Shown piece after piece: positions 46,501 through 57,904 of a stretch of 64,000 nt of DNA. Both the position numbers and the translations under genes were made by a program. The stretch's first letter is position 1, and every line of letters begins with the position of its first letter. This DNA is from Stomoxys calcitrans (taxonomy: Eukaryota > Arthropoda > Insecta > Diptera > Muscidae). The stretch is from positions 65,897,727 through 65,961,726 of the forward strand of contig NC_081556.1 in assembly GCF_963082655.1 (NCBI RefSeq). The letters are read 5' to 3'. Under the pieces are notes generated by a model. It did not search any database, had not been told where the DNA came from, and was given only the letters and a program-made list of their open reading frames with translations.

Positions 46501-46916
46501 CCTACACATTGCAGGGATACTGGAATCTGTGGGTATGCTTCTAGCGACATGTAAGTTACGTTTTCAGGACCAGGCCCGAATGATAGATGGCCGCAAAGAC
46601 GGGGCTGTGGGCATTCCAAAACTATGTGGCCTAATCTAGACTTGAAGAGGTCTACTGCTTTGCTGTCATTGGCTAGAACAGACGTTTCAGTCATTGTGTC
46701 CGTCATGATCGGAAAACATGCTGACAGACTGAAGGTTGCCAGTAACGACTTTTGCAGAAGCTTCTGTGTGTGTGTCCCGCACTAGCAGTCGGAATGGTTC
46801 AACGGCAGGAACTAGAAGGAAGAATATTTCTTCTTCTTTTACTGTGGTATCACAATGGACGAAAACGTCTAAGTGAGTCTGATGGCAGACTGCCACTTAA
46901 CCCTAACCAAACCTAA
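43571..46916 (+). pseudogene. LINE C2, copy d: right arm of a large palindrome
   Basis: The plus strand gives leader/ORF1 sequence (43625-44480). The AP endonuclease follows: ESDANAHH at 44739-44763, IWRSSNVNERGELLIEYII with an in-frame stop before it, and SSDHRYISFNLGENTAE near 44965-45010. Next are the linker (LVDTHFPGNSPTDKVAPEEI, about 45510-45570), an RT stub (DLIGYIE near 45926) with the palm deleted around 46030-46100, then RNase H with FSDRQAAIKSLENVFLNTK and VPGHKDIPGNCKADELARLG (46310-46495; the QAA and D-E-L-A-R-L boxes are clear). The 3' end lies at about 46916. The two arms have different deletions. Confidence 0.8.
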
Positions 46917-48478
46917 GAGATATACTTCAGGAAGCTGATAAATGGTCACAAAGCGGGGGCTTTTTGCTAATGGACGTAAAGATAGCGCACTGTTAATACA
47001 CAGAAACCATCACCCCGGTACCGCTCTCGCATTTCTTCGTGGTGGTGCTCATTTACGGGGTCTTGCAGCTTCCATATTTCCATCTACTCCCCCATCCATC
47101 CTTTCCACGTGTGGTTATGGGTTCGACTATAATGATTGTAAGTTATTGACTTTCTCCTCCAAAATAGCTTGTATAAATGCTCAGTGTGTCGACCATTACA
47201 ATTACATTTGCTAACCTCTTTTTGAAAAATAATTTCGAAAGATGTCTGGTGTGATATCTGATAACTTTCTCTAATGCCTGACCAGTTTCTGCAAAGAAAA
47301 AGCGTTCGTTCAACAGTGTCCTCGCTTTCGTAGCATGTTTCGCATATTGGGGTTTCTCTTATATGAAATGTGCTCAAATAGCTCCCAAAATTGCCATGAC
47401 AACTAAAAACTTGGATTAAGTTAGTGTTTAATTTCCCTTAATTTCTATTAAACCATGAAATAATTTTCTACGTCCACCTATCCTCTGCACAGTCAATCCA
47501 TATGTTCTGCCTTTGTTGTAGGAGATTTCTTCTTCCTTGATCTTCAATATTGCTTATTTCTCTTTTAGAGTACCCATTTGGTAGTTTTCCGCTGTTCATA
47601 TATGTATTTTCGTTCATCCAGATTTAGATTGATTGGGGCTATTCATGCAAGCACAGATAGTGCCGCTGTAGATACTGTTTTACATGCACATATTACTCTT
47701 ATTGTACATTATCTGTGTATTCTTTTCAGAAGACCGCAAAGTTTCTTGCTTTTTGTTATTGTATCGCTAATAATAGCTGTGAATTTCCGTGTTGTCTGAC
47801 CCTGAATGTTTAGCATGATTCTCGCCAGTTTTTGTGCGGTACCTAGCGATTTGTCGGTAACCGATTTGACATGCGGCTCAAATGACGATTTGCTATCAAT
47901 GATTACTCCCAGGTATTTAAGGCTCCTCCTTGTTTTTATCTCATGCCCATCAACAGATAGTCTTGGGTATACATATTTTCTCCTTCTCGTCACAAGCGTT
48001 GCTTCTGCCTTAGTAGCAGCCAGCGCCAGTTTCCTTGAACCAAGCCATCTTGAGATCCTTGCCAAGCTATCATTTGCGAAAATGACAATTAGTTGTGTGG
48101 AAGGTGGGTCGACGACGAGGGCTACGTCGTCTGCATATCCGACTTGTTGGGTGCCATGTGGCAAATTCATGTTCAGTGGGTCGTCGTACATCAGGTTCCA
48201 TAGGATGGACACTTGTGGGACGCCTGACGTGATTCTGTTTTCGAGATAGCTTTCAACATTTTGATCAGGTATCCTGATATGTTTCGTCGCCTTATGACTT
48301 GCCCTATTTCATTCCTGTCAGCATAGTTGAATGCATTTTTGAAATTCAGTGTAATAATTGCACAGAAATGCTTTGCCTCCGTAGCGTGTTTTGCCGCATC
48401 CACGACTTCCCGTATAGCGTCAATCGTTGATTATCCTTTGATGAATCCAAACTGCATCCTCGAAAAAGCCATAAACTA
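46917..48478 (-). pseudogene. R1-clade LINE, reverse-transcriptase relic (copy a)
   Basis: Minus-strand translation: AIITLNFKNAFNYADRNEIG (about 48300-48365; the LDxKNAFN box, D replaced by N), GYADDVALVVDPPSTQLIVI (about 48090-48140; YADD intact), LALAATKAEATLVTRRRKY, and SLKYLGVIIDSKSSFEPHVK (47880-47940). The C-terminal zinc knuckle is CETCYESEDTVERTLFLCRNW (47290-47350). These match R1/TRAS-type elements. It carries stops and lacks the 5' part. It sits between two LINE C2 3' ends. Confidence 0.8.
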
Positions 48479-48479
48479 T

Positions 48480-48893
48480 GCAAAAACCAAAACTATGTAG
48501 CCTAATCTAGACATTAAGGGGTCAACCGCTTTGCTGCTACTGACAAGAACAGACGTCTCAGTCTTTGCGCACGTCATGACAGGTCACTGTCTAATCGGAC
48601 TTTTGCTGTGAGGACAACGAAAAAGAAAAGGCTATAGAACGCCTTCTGTGTGTGTTCCGCATTGGCAGTCAGAAGAAGTTCCACTTTAGGTTATCATTTC
48701 TTTGAGAAACTGTCATATTTAGCTGATGTCAACATTCACAAGTTGTTGGTTGGTCATTTTAAATCGATCTGAATGGTTTAACGGTAGGAACTAGAAGGCA
48801 TCTTCCTTCTTCTGTTCTTGTTGTATCACAATGGACAAAAACGTCTAAGTGAGTCTAATGGCAGACTGCCACTTAAATCTTACCTAACCTTTC
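48480..48893 (+). mobile_element. LINE C2 3'-end fragment (copy e)
   Basis: CAAAACTATGTAGCCTAATC to GGCAGACTGCCACTTAAATC matches 46615-46905 in the same orientation. About 50 bp is replaced or lost near 48600. Confidence 0.7.
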
Positions 48894-48917
48894 AACATTT
48901 CGGCAGGTAAAACTGCA

Positions 48918-49222
48918 AATTTTGCCCATGAACATTCTACTAAGGAACAGAGGCAAACTTCACACATATCAATGAGTGCAGTCCGATTCAAGTTTAAGCT
49001 CAATGATTAGGGGCCTCCTTTTTATAGCCGAGTCCGAACGGCGACCCGCAGTGCGACACCTTTTTGGAGAGAAGTTTTACATGGCATAGTACCTGACAAA
49101 TGTTGCCAGCATTAGGAGGGGAAAACCGCCGCTGAAATTTTTTTTCTGATGGTCCTGCCAGGATTCGAACCCAGGCGTTCAGCATCATTGGCGGACTTGT
49201 TAACCTCCACGCTACGGTGGCC
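48918..49222 (-). repeat. tRNA-derived SINE (copy 5), full length
   Basis: The minus strand starts GAGGCCACCGTAGCGTGGAG and contains GGGTTCGAATCCTGGCAGGA (B box), the TTTTCCCCTCCTAATGCTGG body and a CCTTAGTAGAATGTTCATGG tail. It abuts the transposase relic at 49225. Confidence 0.85.
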
Positions 49223-49224
49223 TC

Positions 49225-49700
49225 TATACATTTCGGCTGGTATCTTACGAATAAATGCTTCAATGTTGTCTTCCAATGCGTGAATTGAAGCGGGTTTGTC
49301 AATATAGACATACGCTTTAACATAGCACCACTAAAAATAGTCTAAAGGCATTAAATCGCACGATCTAGGCGGCCAAACGTGAATAATATGTTCACCGAAC
49401 TCGCCTCTTAATAAGTCCATTGTTACGCGTGCAGTGTGGCATGTGGCACCGTCTTGTTGAAACCACATGTCATGCAAGTCAAGTTCCTGCTGTTGCAAAA
49501 CAAAGTTGAATATAATCTCACGATAGCACTCAACATTCACAGTAACGTCACCATTCGCATCATCTTTGAAGATGTATGGTCCAATGATGACACCAGTCCA
49601 CACACCTCTCCAAACTGTGACTTTTTCTGGATGCATTGGTAGCTCTTGCAATGCTTTTGGCTGATCTTCACTCCAAAATCTGCTTATTCTGCTTATTTAC
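49225..49700 (-). pseudogene. Tc1/mariner-superfamily transposase relic
   Basis: The minus strand encodes, broken once by a stop, RFWSEDQPKALQELPMHPEK (49620-49680), VTVWRGVWTGVIIGPYIFKD (about 49570-49628), WFQQDGATCHTARVTMDLL (49405-49460; second catalytic D in QQDGA) and PPRSCDLMPLDYF (49331-49370; third D). After the stop it runs on as AYVYIDKPASIHALEDNIE (49250-49312). This is the C-terminal half of a DDE transposase common in insects. The first catalytic D, the DNA-binding domain and terminal repeats are missing or unresolved. Confidence 0.75.
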
Positions 49701-49966
49701 GTACCCATTCGTCACAAAATGGATGAAGCGCACGATGAACTTTCTTAAGCAAGCATTTTGATAATAAAATTCAATAATTGGCAAGTGTTGTTTGTTTGTT
49801 AGACGATGGTTAAAATTTAGACCAAACTGAAGATGTTTGATAGTGAAACAAAACACGAATGTTGCCAAAAATATAAAAGCTAAAATATCACGCTTTATAA
49901 TCAAAACCACAAGTAACCATGGATTTTAGCAGCAGATAAATATTCAAAATGGCTAAAGTAGGGGTA

Positions 49967-50902
49967 ACAAGTAAAAGCGTGCTAAGTTCGGCCGGGCCGA
50001 ATCTTATACCCTCCACCATAGATCGCATTTGTCGAGTTCTTTTCCCGGCATCGCTTCTTAGGCAAAAAAGGACATATGAAAAGATTTGTTCTGCTATTAG
50101 AGCGATATAAAGATATGGTCCGGTCTGGACCACAATTAAATTATATGTTGGAGACCTGTGTAAAATGTCAGCCAATTCGAATAAGAATTGCGCCCTTTGG
50201 GGGCTCAAGAAGTAAAATAGAGAGAACGATTTATATGGGAGCTGTATCAGGGTATAGACCGATTCAGACCATAATAAACACGTATGTTGATGGTCATGAG
50301 AGGATCCGTAGTACAAAATTTCAGGCAAATCGGATAATAATTGCGACCCTAGAGGCTTAAGAAGTCAAGATCCCAGATCGGTTTACATGGCAGCTATATC
50401 AGGTTATGAACCGATTTGAACTTTATTTGACAGAGTTGTTGAAAGTCATAATAAAATACGTCATGCAAAATTTCATTCTAATGGGATACGAATTGCGCAC
50501 TCTATATCAGATTATTGACTGATTTGAACCATACTTGACGCAGTTGTTGGAAGTCATAGCAAAACACGTCGTGCAAAATTTCATTCTAATCGGATAAGAA
50601 TTGCGCACTCTAGATGCTCAAGAAGTCAAGACACAAGATCGGTTTATATGGCAGCTATATCAAAACATGGACCGATATGGCCCATTTACAATACCAACCG
50701 ACCTACACTAAAAAGCGGCTAGCTTTATCTTTCGGAAGTTAGCGTGCTTTCGACAGACAGACGGACGGACATGGCTAGATCGACATAAAATGTTGCGACG
50801 AACAAGAATATATACATATACTTTATGGGGTCTCAGACGAATATTTCGAGTAGTTACAAACAGAATGACGAGTATACCCCCCATCCTATGGTGGAGGGTA
50901 TA
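49967..50902 (-). mobile_element. Helentron-like element (family A, copy 5)
   Basis: Opens ACAAGTAAAAGCGTGC, stem TTCGGCCGGGCCGAA, closes TGGTGGAGGGTATA. Flanking bases are A on both sides (T|T on the element strand). Fewer tandem units than copy 3. Small deletions in the units and in the microsatellite. Confidence 0.8.
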
Positions 50903-51555
50903 AAAATGCATCAAAGAATATGTATAATAACTCATCTTTAATAAAAGTATTTTTTTGTTTTGATAATTTATTTATAAGTGCAACTTGAAAGTGAAATGCA
51001 AATGTTTTAAAGCGATAAAATTTGATCTTTTTGTTTGACTAAAATTATAAATTAATTACCTCTGTTTAATATTTTATTTTTTGATTAAGCGCAAATTAAA
51101 TAAATGTAAAAATGTGAAATCCAAATAAAATGGAAAAGTTCTTAATTAATAATGCTATTATACTACAATATTTTACACAATGTATAAGCTTTGGGTAAAG
51201 TATTCCTGGGAACTATTATTTGTACTTCCACAATACAAACAAAATCTAAGTTTTATTTATTCTGCTTATACCTCATACGTTGACATTAATTTTCATAATA
51301 CAGGAACAAATCTGTATGAACTTGTTATTAAAATGCATACTTATTATGTTAAAATATGCTGAAATTGAGTTCAGATATCCCAACTTATAGAAAAATTACA
51401 CTTTAATTTAATACACTCCCATACACCTAAATAAGGAATTGTATACAACAAACGGGATAGAAAAATCTTAAGCGCCAAATCATGGTAAATTTTACTCCCA
51501 TTTAGTTAAGCAACATAGCTTTCTGAGGAAAACAATAAAAAGTCTACGGAATAAA
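50903..51555. other. AT-rich, no gene seen
   Basis: No motif or repeat recognised. Confidence 0.4.
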
Positions 51556-51720
51556 AACAAGTTAAAGCGTTATAAGTTCGGTCGGGCCGAATCTTATATA
51601 TCCTTTACGATGGGTTGCATATATAAAATTTTTCCCTGGTGCCTCTTTATAAGCCAAAAATATAATGTGACATTAATTGATATGCTTTTGGAGCTATAAT
51701 TGGCTATGAAACAATTCGAG
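51556..51720 (-). mobile_element. Family-A 3' end, strongly diverged
   Basis: AACAAGTTAAAGCG then AAGTTCGGTCGGGCCGAATC keeps the stem-loop with changes; the GGTGGAGGG repeat is degraded. An older lineage of the same family. Confidence 0.65.
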
Positions 51721-52562
51721 TCAGTTGGTTCATGTCGTCCGGTATTGTGTCCCACCTACATGAGCGTTCGTCACCCAAACCCTTAACTCGGACCGCGTCG
51801 ACCCGAAAGGCTAGTAGCATATAACGAAATAGGATGTGGATGATGTTATTGGGAGTTTGATAGAAGGGAATGCACGTTTAAGTTCAGCCTTATTACTTGT
51901 CGGAGGGGGTTATATAGAATAGCCTTCAATATTACCTTACCACTTAGCTACTGATAATATAAAATAATATAAAAAAATTACGTGCGTCGGTTTTTTTCAT
52001 TAGGAATAAATCAAAAAAAAATGTTAAAGAAAGTTTTAATGGCCACAGAGGAAACGTAGGTATAGTTTAGAAGGACATAGCAGCAGAAACGGAAATAAAA
52101 TAATGTCGGAAATAAAATAATTAGGAATATATAAAAAAAAATAATTAATAGAAAGTTTAAAAGACCATAGAGGAACGGAGGTATAGCAACAGAAACGGAA
52201 ATGAAATATATATACAGGATAGAGATTATAAACATGGAAAAACAGGAAACGGAGGTCCAAATGATGTTCTGCAACAAGATGTTTTGTTGCACATGAGCCC
52301 ATCCAAACCTGGTTGCAACTTTCTAAAAAAAAACAATTTTTTTTCGTAACCCCAAAAATGCCTACAAAAAACATGTTCCCTACATTATTAAGTGGTCAAG
52401 CAGATAATTTTTGGGTCTATTTACAAAACATTTTCTCTTTATTTATCAAAACTTCAAAATACTTTATTTAAATCTCTTGATTTCACCTAAATCTCTATAG
52501 AATTCTGAACTAATGTCTTTAAACAAACAGACATGCAAAAAGTCAAATTCATAATACCTTAA
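51721..52562. other. LINE C1 3' trace, tandem duplication, otherwise unassigned
   Basis: 51722-51800 resembles 32702-32780 (AGTTGGTTCATGTC and the GGTATTGYGTCCC anchor), hence a trace of LINE C1. At 52021-52100 and 52142-52205 a unit with AGAAACGGAAATRAAAT and ACAGAGGAAACGTAGGTATA is repeated about 118 bp apart with many differences. Confidence 0.45.
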
Positions 52563-52764
52563 CTTATATACAAAAATCTATTTGTGTTTGTTTGTTTGTA
52601 TGTTTGTGTGTTCCTTATAGACTCAGAAATGGCTGAACCGATTTTCTTGAAATTTTTGCAGATGGTGCATAATGATCCCATGGTGAAAATAGGGTACTAC
52701 ATTTTTTGATATCTGAAGGGGGCGGACCCTCCCCCTTACCCTAATTTTCAGAAACGCCAGATCT
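52563..52764 (+). mobile_element. Helitron 5' end fragment (B6)
   Basis: CTTATATACAAAAATCTATT, the TTTGTTTGTATGTTTGTGTG run, CTGAACCGATTTTCTTGAAA and the TTTCAGAAACGCCAGATCTG stretch match the 5' 200 bp of the other Helitrons in plus orientation. The initial TC is mutated. It switches directly to the 3' end of LINE C2 at about 52765. Confidence 0.75.
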
Positions 52765-53022
52765 GCCATCAGACTCACTTAGACGTTTTCGTCCATTGTG
52801 ATACCACAGGTACAGAAGAAGGAAGATGCCTTCTATTATTTCCTACCATTGATCCATCCAGATCGCTTTTAAAAGTCCAACAATTTTCGAATGTTCACAT
52901 CCGCTAAATCAGACAGGTTCTCAAACAAATGAGAACCTAAAGTGGAACTCCCTCTGACTGCCAGTGCGGGACACACATACAGAAGGTGTTCTATATTCTC
53001 TTCCTCTTCGATGTCCTCACAG

Positions 53023-53745
53023 TAGAGCTGGCAAACTGTCGATAATCGCAACATTCGTTATTTTCGGTAGTTTTAATAATAAATATCGATGGTATTTTAA
53101 CGATAGTATGTTAATTTTTCATCATCTATATTTTAAACGAAAATAAGAAGCAAAAATCAGGAGATCGATTTATAAAGAAGCATCTTCACCGCAGCACGAA
53201 GGTTAGCATGTCCGCCTATGATGCTGAACGCCTGGGTTCGAATACTGGCAGGAATATCAGAAAATTAGTTAGCGGTGGTTATCCGCTCCTCATGCTTGCG
53301 ATATATGTGAGGTATTTTGCCATATAAAAACTTGTCCCCAAAGAGGCGTCGCTCTACGCACGCCGTTCGGACTCGGCCATAAAAAGGACGTCCCTTGTTA
53401 TTAAGTTTAAAATTTAATCGGACAGCATTCATTGATTTGTGAGCAGTTTGCCCCAGCCCCTTAATGGAATGTTCATGGGCAAATTTGCATTTGCAATTTC
53501 AATGCACAGACCAAATAAAGCCATGGTTAATAATCATTGTACAAAATGTTAGCCTAATCGGATGAAAATTGCGCCCTCTATAGACGCAATGTGTCTTAAA
53601 GAATACATTCAGTGTCGGATTGCTTATTTTTGTTTAGTTTTGCAAAAACTTTAACTTTTGCGATAGTATCCATCGGAAAAATATCAATCGATATTCAGGC
53701 AAAAAATTAAATATCGATTGTGCCATCGATATTTTGCCAGCTCTA
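53023..53745. mobile_element. hAT-like non-autonomous element with 8-bp target duplication
   Basis: Terminal inverted repeats TAGAGCTGGCAAA (left) and complement TTTGCCAGCTCTA-type (right) are flanked by CCTCACAG (53015-53022) and TCTCACAG (53746-53753), an 8-bp duplication with one change. The undisrupted C2 sequence reads once through this site. Subterminal ATCGAT/TATCGA motifs recur at both ends (53080-53110 and 53660-53735). An 8-bp duplication and TAG ends fit the hAT superfamily. No transposase. It carries a SINE (53195-53505). Confidence 0.75.
53195..53505 (+). repeat. tRNA-derived SINE (copy 6) inside hAT-like element
   Basis: AAGGTTAGCATGTCCGCC (A box), GGGTTCGAATACTGGCAGGA (B box, one change), TTAGCGGTGGTTATCCGCTC, GCACGCCGTTCGGACTCGGC and the ATTGATTTGTGAGCAGTTTG tail. 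After it a short family-A-like phrase (ATCGGATGAAAATTGCGCCC, about 53559-53578) is present. Confidence 0.8.
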
Positions 53746-54639
53746 TCTCACAGCTACAGCAAAAGTCGTTACTGGCAACCTTCAGTCTGTCACCATGTAT
53801 TCCGATTAGACAGTGACCTGTTATGACGGACACATTTTCTGAGACGTCAGTTCTAACCAGACTACGCCAAATAGTTTTGGAATGCTCAGGGTGTTGTGAC
53901 CATTTATCATTAGTGGCCCTTCAGGCCTGATCCTGAAAACTTAGCTTACATGTCGCTAGAGGCATTCCCACAGATTCCATTTTTCCTGGAACGTGTAATT
54001 TTGTTCCTATCTTGCAAGCTCGTCCGCTTTATAATTCTTTGGGATATCTCTGTGGTCCTGCACCCAAAACAGGTGAATTTTGAACCTCAGAAATAAGTTC
54101 TCCAGGGATTTAATTGCTGCCTTGCTGTCTGAGAAGATATTTATGCCAATGGTCGTTATGACATTATATCTTAGCCAACCACTTCCTTAATTGCAAGGAT
54201 CTCCGCTTGATACACACTCCAGTGGTCGGGTAACCTTTTCAATATGACATGTTCTTGATCTTTAGAGTACACCCAAAGCCCACCTGGTGTTCTAGTTTTG
54301 AACCAATTGTGTAGAAGTCTATGGAACTTCTATTAAAAGGGGTATCGAAGTTCCAATCGGTTCTATCGGGAATAGTGGTACAGAACTTTCTATCAGAAAG
54401 CAGCTCAGTCAGGGTTGAATCTACACTGCCTGGAACATCGGACAATGCATCAAGGATAACTCAGTATCCGTAGCGGCCACATGAGAAAGCTCCCTTAGCC
54501 TCACGGCAATGGTCGCAGAAATTGGTTTAGCCACAATGACCAGAGGCATTAAATTCAGTGCATCAGATGGTGTCGTCCTCAGTGCAAATAAGCCATCCAT
54601 TGGATCCGGTTAAGTATTGAACAGTAGGTGCCATGTCAT

Positions 54640-55690
54640 GCTCAGCACCAAATTACTCGGTCGCGCCAGTACGGCAACACCTCGTTATGGATAACTAACG
54701 TGTATTCAGTCGCGGATAAGTTCCTCTGGAACTGAAGCCCAGACTTAGGCCGAAACCAAAGTCCGGGCGGTCTCGTACGAACGTCGCGCCACGAATAAAT
54801 TCGAAAGTCACCCGACCATTGTCACTGTTCGATCATCTAGTTTTCCACCTATCATGAAGACGCAGCAAAAGGAGTGCCTTGAGCGGCCTAACATCCCCAT
54901 CTGCAAGCTCAGAAGCAGTGAGCCAATCCTCACGCTCTAATGAAATTCCCTTTTTCACACTATACAGAACGGTCATGTAACTCACGAGTAAATAAAGTGG
55001 GGGCGCTCCAAGCAATACCTGTAGTGCATCGTAGCCCTCCCTAAATCTTGTCACCATTTTCCTCTCCAATACTTTTGATGTCCCGATATGATCTTGGATG
55101 GCTCTTCAATCGATCGGGCGATTTCAGAAAAACTATGAGTCGAGCAAATTTCCACGTACGAGGGAAATAGCCTACTTCGACACATCGTGTGAGGATCAAC
55201 CCGACATGGTTAGGTATAGCCTTCCAGATGCTTTCACACATCTGTCCAGTCATACCGTGCATGCCAGGTGACCTCCTGCTTCTAAGTCGGCAGACACTGT
55301 CCACTATCTCAACCCTTTCCAGACTTGGAGGAGGCATGATCATCTCTACAATGGGAGCCTGTTCGTGCTCATCCGCAGCCGTAACGCCCCATTTGCAGCC
55401 GTAACGTCAATGTCACTAACGCCTAAAGACCCATCAAAGGTATATTTCTCGCTCGGCATGTTCAACACACCGACGTCATTCAAAGTCAGCTATTGGCTGG
55501 GCAATTGCTCACGACGGCGATTCTCATGACCAAGCGAGTGCTGGTAGTACCGTACTCGCCAGTGGTAGTACCGTATCCATATATCCAAGATAGGGCTTCA
55601 AGTCGCTATGACATCCGCAACTTGTATCTCCTGCTGAAAATAACTACTTCTCACTTGCACGGATTTACGCCTATACCACTTCGGTAGCCC
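54640..55690 (-). pseudogene. R1-clade LINE fragment (copy b)
   Basis: The minus strand encodes LRSRRSPGMHGMTGQMCESI and WKAIPNHVGLILTRCVEVGY, then FPRTWKFARLIVFLKSPDR (55120-55310), a classic R1 RT entry. After a large internal deletion comes the C-terminal LVSYMTVLYSVKKGISLERE (54930-54990). It belongs to a different R1 lineage from the relic at 46917-48478. It is embedded within LINE C2. Confidence 0.75.
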
Positions 55691-56880
55691 ACTTCGCTGT
55701 TGCGCGTAGAGCTTCCGGAAGTATATCTCTTAGAGTGCTGGGAAACTAAACATACGCGACCACTTTTACACCTTTTTCTTCCAGAGGCAGTAACATAATG
55801 TTAGTGGCTATGTTTCAAAGTTAAGGAGATAGCACATCTCCTTGAGGTGTTCCTCTGCTGACCCATCTTTAAGATCCAAAGTCTACCGTAGTGCATCTTT
55901 TAGAAAGTAAGCTATTAGTAAACTTTCTTACGTTAGTGTTGATGCCTATAGACTCCAGCTCCTTCATGATTGAGGTCGGTTTAACATTCCTGAAAGCAAC
56001 TTTAATATCAAGAAACGTTAGCATTGTATATCCCTTGACGAGTCGTGTAGTGCTGTTTCAGTGGATCTACCCTTATTATATGCATGCTGTTGCCCTGGCA
56101 AGCGATCTCCAGGGATCTTTACTCTAAGATAGTGTTCTATCAACCTCTCCAGAGTCTTCAGCATAAAATATGACAGGCTTATAGGACGAAAATCTTTCGC
56201 TTTCGTGCGGTAAGGTTTTCCTGCTTTCGGAATGAAAATGACATTTGTGTCCCTCCATCCCGCAGGTCAATATGACATGCTGATACAAGCATAGTATATG
56301 TCCCTTAAGCAAGGAGCCATTCCGTCGGACACAGCTTGTAGTTCCACCGGAGATACATCATCAGGGCTTGGCAACTTAAAGGAATCGAAATTTCTTATCG
56401 CCCAAGTGATGTTTAGCTCAGACACAATTTCCCAAATAACCTCCGTCGAATGCATGCCAGTGACAACCTCTTCTGGCGCCACGTTGTTCGTTGGAGAATT
56501 TCCCTGGAAATGTATATCAACGAGTAGTTCAAGTGTTTCCACTCTAGAGATTGTCCATACATTCTCTGAATTCTGAATATACCCCACCGTAATAGGTCTT
56601 GAAGACAGGATTTTCCTACGCCTAGAGGTCTCAGATGTATCCTCCACGGAGCTGCAGAATTCCACCCAGGATTTTTTCTGAGCCTTTCTCACCTCGCCTT
56701 TATATTTTCTTAGCTCAACCTTATAGATGCCCCAATAGTTTGGTGATCTTGTGGCTTTCGCCCTGTTTAAGAGTTTTATGCAGCCCTTCCTTAGACCAAC
56801 CAGTTCTGGGGTCCACAATGGCGTTCGCTGTTTGCCCCTTGGTTTGGTACTAGAACATGCTGACACAAGCGCCAAGATGT

Positions 56881-57904
56881 TCCCTTATACCACTCCCAAG
56901 GTGTACTCTTATCCCACTGCCAATGTGAACTCTTATCACATTTTTATCGCTTTAGTCCAATTCGTAAATGTACTAAATGTACGAAATCCCAAAATCTTCA
57001 TATTGCCCGATATATCTCTTAAAGGTATATTGTACCTGCCTCGCAAATAACAGAGCTCTAGCTCAATTCGTAATGAAAGTACCATTTTGTGTGTAAATGT
57101 ACGAATTGAAATAAATCTTCTAGTCGCCCAGTAGGAAGTAACATTTTTTATGTTTTGTTGTGGTACCTCTTTCAGTTTTTGGTACTAAAATCTACAAATT
57201 TTGAAAAAATCGTTTAGTCGCCCTCTATATACTTCCTAGTTGTACGTACATGCTAAATTTAAGAGCTTAAGCTTAATCCGTTCAGAAAGCACCAAATGGT
57301 AACAATTGCTGTTTTAAAATAACCTTTCTCCCGTTTCAAGTACTATATCTAAATTTTGTTCTTTCCGCTCTATTATTTTGCAATAGATGTCAAAATCCCA
57401 AATTTCAGCGTTTTTGCTCTATCACATCGCCCTGGACGAAGTTCACCTTTTTCGAACTTGTTGGTACTTTTTGTACCTAAAAGCACAAATGTCCAAAAAC
57501 TCTTTGAAACCCCGAATTTAGGTTGCCCTAGTCAATTTACAAAGGAAGTATCAAATGTACTATTGCAGCACTTAAGGTACGTTTCTCCTCGTTTCGATAA
57601 CTATTTTTCATAGTTGTTCTTTCTAGTCACTTAATTTCGTAATATGTATTGTATCATTAATACCAACTTTTGGAGGTCTAGCTTTATCCAATCGCCCCGT
57701 GCTAAGTCAACCATTTCATAAATTTTTCGCTCCTTTTGGTACCTAAATGAAAAAATGTCCAAAAACGCATCATCGAAATTAGGTTAGCAAAGTAGACCTA
57801 AGTTCCAAAATTTAGCACTGAAGCTCAATCCGTAAGGAAAATATCAAATGTGACCAATTCTGGTACAAAACGTACGCTTTCACCCATTTTCAGTACTGTT
57901 TTAT
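56881..57904. repeat. Diverged dispersed repeat D, first part
   Basis: Recurring phrases AGAGCTTAAGCTTAATCCGT, GTACCAAAT-type strings, ACGTTTCTCC and TTTTGGTACCTAAA recur every few hundred bp with heavy divergence. The tract is interrupted by a family-A element (57905), LINE C1 (59345) and a mariner (63049), and resumes after the first two. No coding. Confidence 0.6.

Larger units (their letters stand above)
52765..56880 (-). pseudogene. LINE C2, copy f, with two insertions
   Basis: 3' end at 52765; knuckle IEHLLYVCPALAVRGSS at about 52940-52990. A hAT-like element interrupts at 53023-53745. RNase H remains are at 54240-54450 (IDFYTIGSKLEHQVGFG). An R1-like piece replaces the RT thumb at about 54640-55690. 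RT is at 55690-56270 (FIPKAGKPYR, RPISLSYFMLKTLERLIEHY). The best-kept part is an uninterrupted 202-codon frame at 56267-56875: RTPLWTPELVGLRKGCIKLL, KSWVEFCSSVEDTSETSRRR, then GNSPTNNVAPEEVVTGMHST, the endonuclease-RT linker. The 5' half is absent. Confidence 0.8.

Noticed and set aside
52011..52374. 93- and 112-codon minus-strand frames rich in F, L, I and Y.
   Set aside because: They read through poly-purine/AT-rich duplicated sequence; hydrophobicity is a base-composition effect.
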